Below, piece by piece: positions 63,597-64,000 of a DNA stretch of 64,000 bases. This stretch comes from Pedobacter sp. (GTDB lineage: Bacteria > Bacteroidota > Bacteroidia > Sphingobacteriales > Sphingobacteriaceae). The position numbers and the translations under genes are program-made. Numbering within the stretch: position 1 is the stretch's first letter; every line of letters starts with the position of its first letter. The DNA lies in contig NZ_JAVHXT010000007.1 in NCBI RefSeq assembly GCF_031119335.1, forward strand, positions 1-64,000, in the 5' to 3' direction. The notes below the pieces were generated by a model, which was given only the letters and a program-made list of their open reading frames with translations, had not been told where the DNA came from and did not search any database.

Positions 63597-64000
63597 TTAT
63601 CCCTTTTTTAAAGTTCTTTCGGCTATTATAGCTCTAGAGCTTTTAATAAGCTGATTGTATTGTACGGTATTGTTGTTCTTGGAAAGAAGCTCTGCGGTAT
63701 TTAGATCTTTAACAGCCAGTTGGTAGTCTTTCTTTTTGATTTTAACAGAAGCAATACCTAGAACAGATTCGATGTAGGCGTTGTTATCCTTCAACTGCTG
63801 AGCTAATATTCCTTGTTGGGTGTAAAACCACAAAGATTGCGGAAGTTTATTTGCCGCATAGTAGATTTTGCCCAGCTGTTGGTAGGCCGACATTTGTCCC
63901 ACTTTGCTACCTATTCTGCTGTAATTTTTTAAGACCTGCTTTAAAACAATTTGCTCAGCTTCGCTATAGTTAGAAAGTAGTACATGAATGTTACTTAAGC
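63597..64000 (-). CDS. TPR-repeat protein, N-terminal part outside the window
   Basis: The frame is open through the right window edge; only the last 133 residues or so are seen. Repeats such as GQMSAYQQLGKIYYAANKLP and AYIESVLGIASVKIKKKDYQ, LAVKDLNTAELLSKNNN fit TPR motifs, and the end is KSSRAIIAERTLKKG. In Bacteroidota such proteins often carry a histidine kinase or LuxR domain; here the LuxR-type DNA-binding gene lies directly downstream, so both could form one sensing pathway. A GTG at 63902 is in frame but not the true start. Confidence 0.7.
   Translation of the reverse strand, partial: LSNIHVLLSNYSEAEQIVLKQVLKNYSRIGSKVGQMSAYQQLGKIYYAANKLPQSLWFYTQQGILAQQLKDNNAYIESVLGIASVKIKKKDYQLAVKDLNTAELLSKNNNTVQYNQLIKSSRAIIAERTLKKG

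Overview
The window looks like chromosomal DNA of a Bacteroidota bacterium, most likely a Sphingobacteriaceae/Pedobacter-type organism. The evidence is a SusC/SusD pair, DUF4270 and DUF4920 proteins, many lipoproteins with Cys-Lys-Lys after the lipobox, AT-rich DNA without Shine-Dalgarno sites, and repeated promoter-like motifs of the Bacteroidota type (TTTG, about 18-21 nt, TAnnTTTG). No rRNA, tRNA, prophage, transposase or CRISPR array was seen.

Layout. 1-2.4 kb: an OmpA-like porin cut by the window edge, and the MeaB GTPase. 2.5-9.1 kb: a surface-glycan block with an MsbA-like ABC exporter, three GT2 glycosyltransferases (one in opposite orientation), a GT11 fucosyltransferase and a DUF268 methyltransferase-like protein. 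9.1-13.9 kb: the translation/transcription operon rimP-nusA-infB. 14-20 kb: an outer-membrane barrel protein, an MFS exporter, a small lipoprotein, a phage-holin-family membrane protein, an acyl-CoA dehydrogenase and a CotH-family lipoprotein. 20-26 kb: panD and panC, a one-domain glycogen-synthase-like protein, a DUF4270 lipoprotein and glmS. 26-32 kb: mutY-ssb, an HU protein, a TPR protein, a 29-residue basic protein (AURKAIP1/COX24 type), RNase G and RadA. 32-34.6 kb: a beta-propeller-like lipoprotein and a DUF4920 protein.

34.8-56.9 kb is the most distinctive part: a large polysaccharide-utilisation region. A small operon (unrecognised secreted protein, esterase, GH20 hexosaminidase) is followed by a ROK regulator facing a long co-directional run: exported FAD oxidoreductase, SusC, SusD, DUF5017 lipoprotein, DUF5009 acetyltransferase-like membrane protein, AmpG-like MFS permease, two SGNH esterases, cytoplasmic DUF4434 protein, N-acylglucosamine 2-epimerase and GH97 glycosidase. 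GH20, the AmpG-like permease, the DUF5009 protein and the GlcNAc 2-epimerase all point to an N-acetylhexosamine-containing glycan, probably O-acetylated and perhaps containing ManNAc. No sialidase or sialic-acid lyase is present in the window.

57-64 kb: an ECF sigma factor, a membrane-anchored partner and a repeat-rich secreted protein; a FrnE-like DsbA protein; a Prc/Tsp protease; a short LuxR-type DNA-binding protein; and a truncated TPR protein at the right edge.

Small repeats are scattered through the intergenic DNA. They include a family of palindromes, a 46-bp direct repeat pair, and a 126-bp MITE-like element that appears to supply the start codon of the second SGNH esterase.
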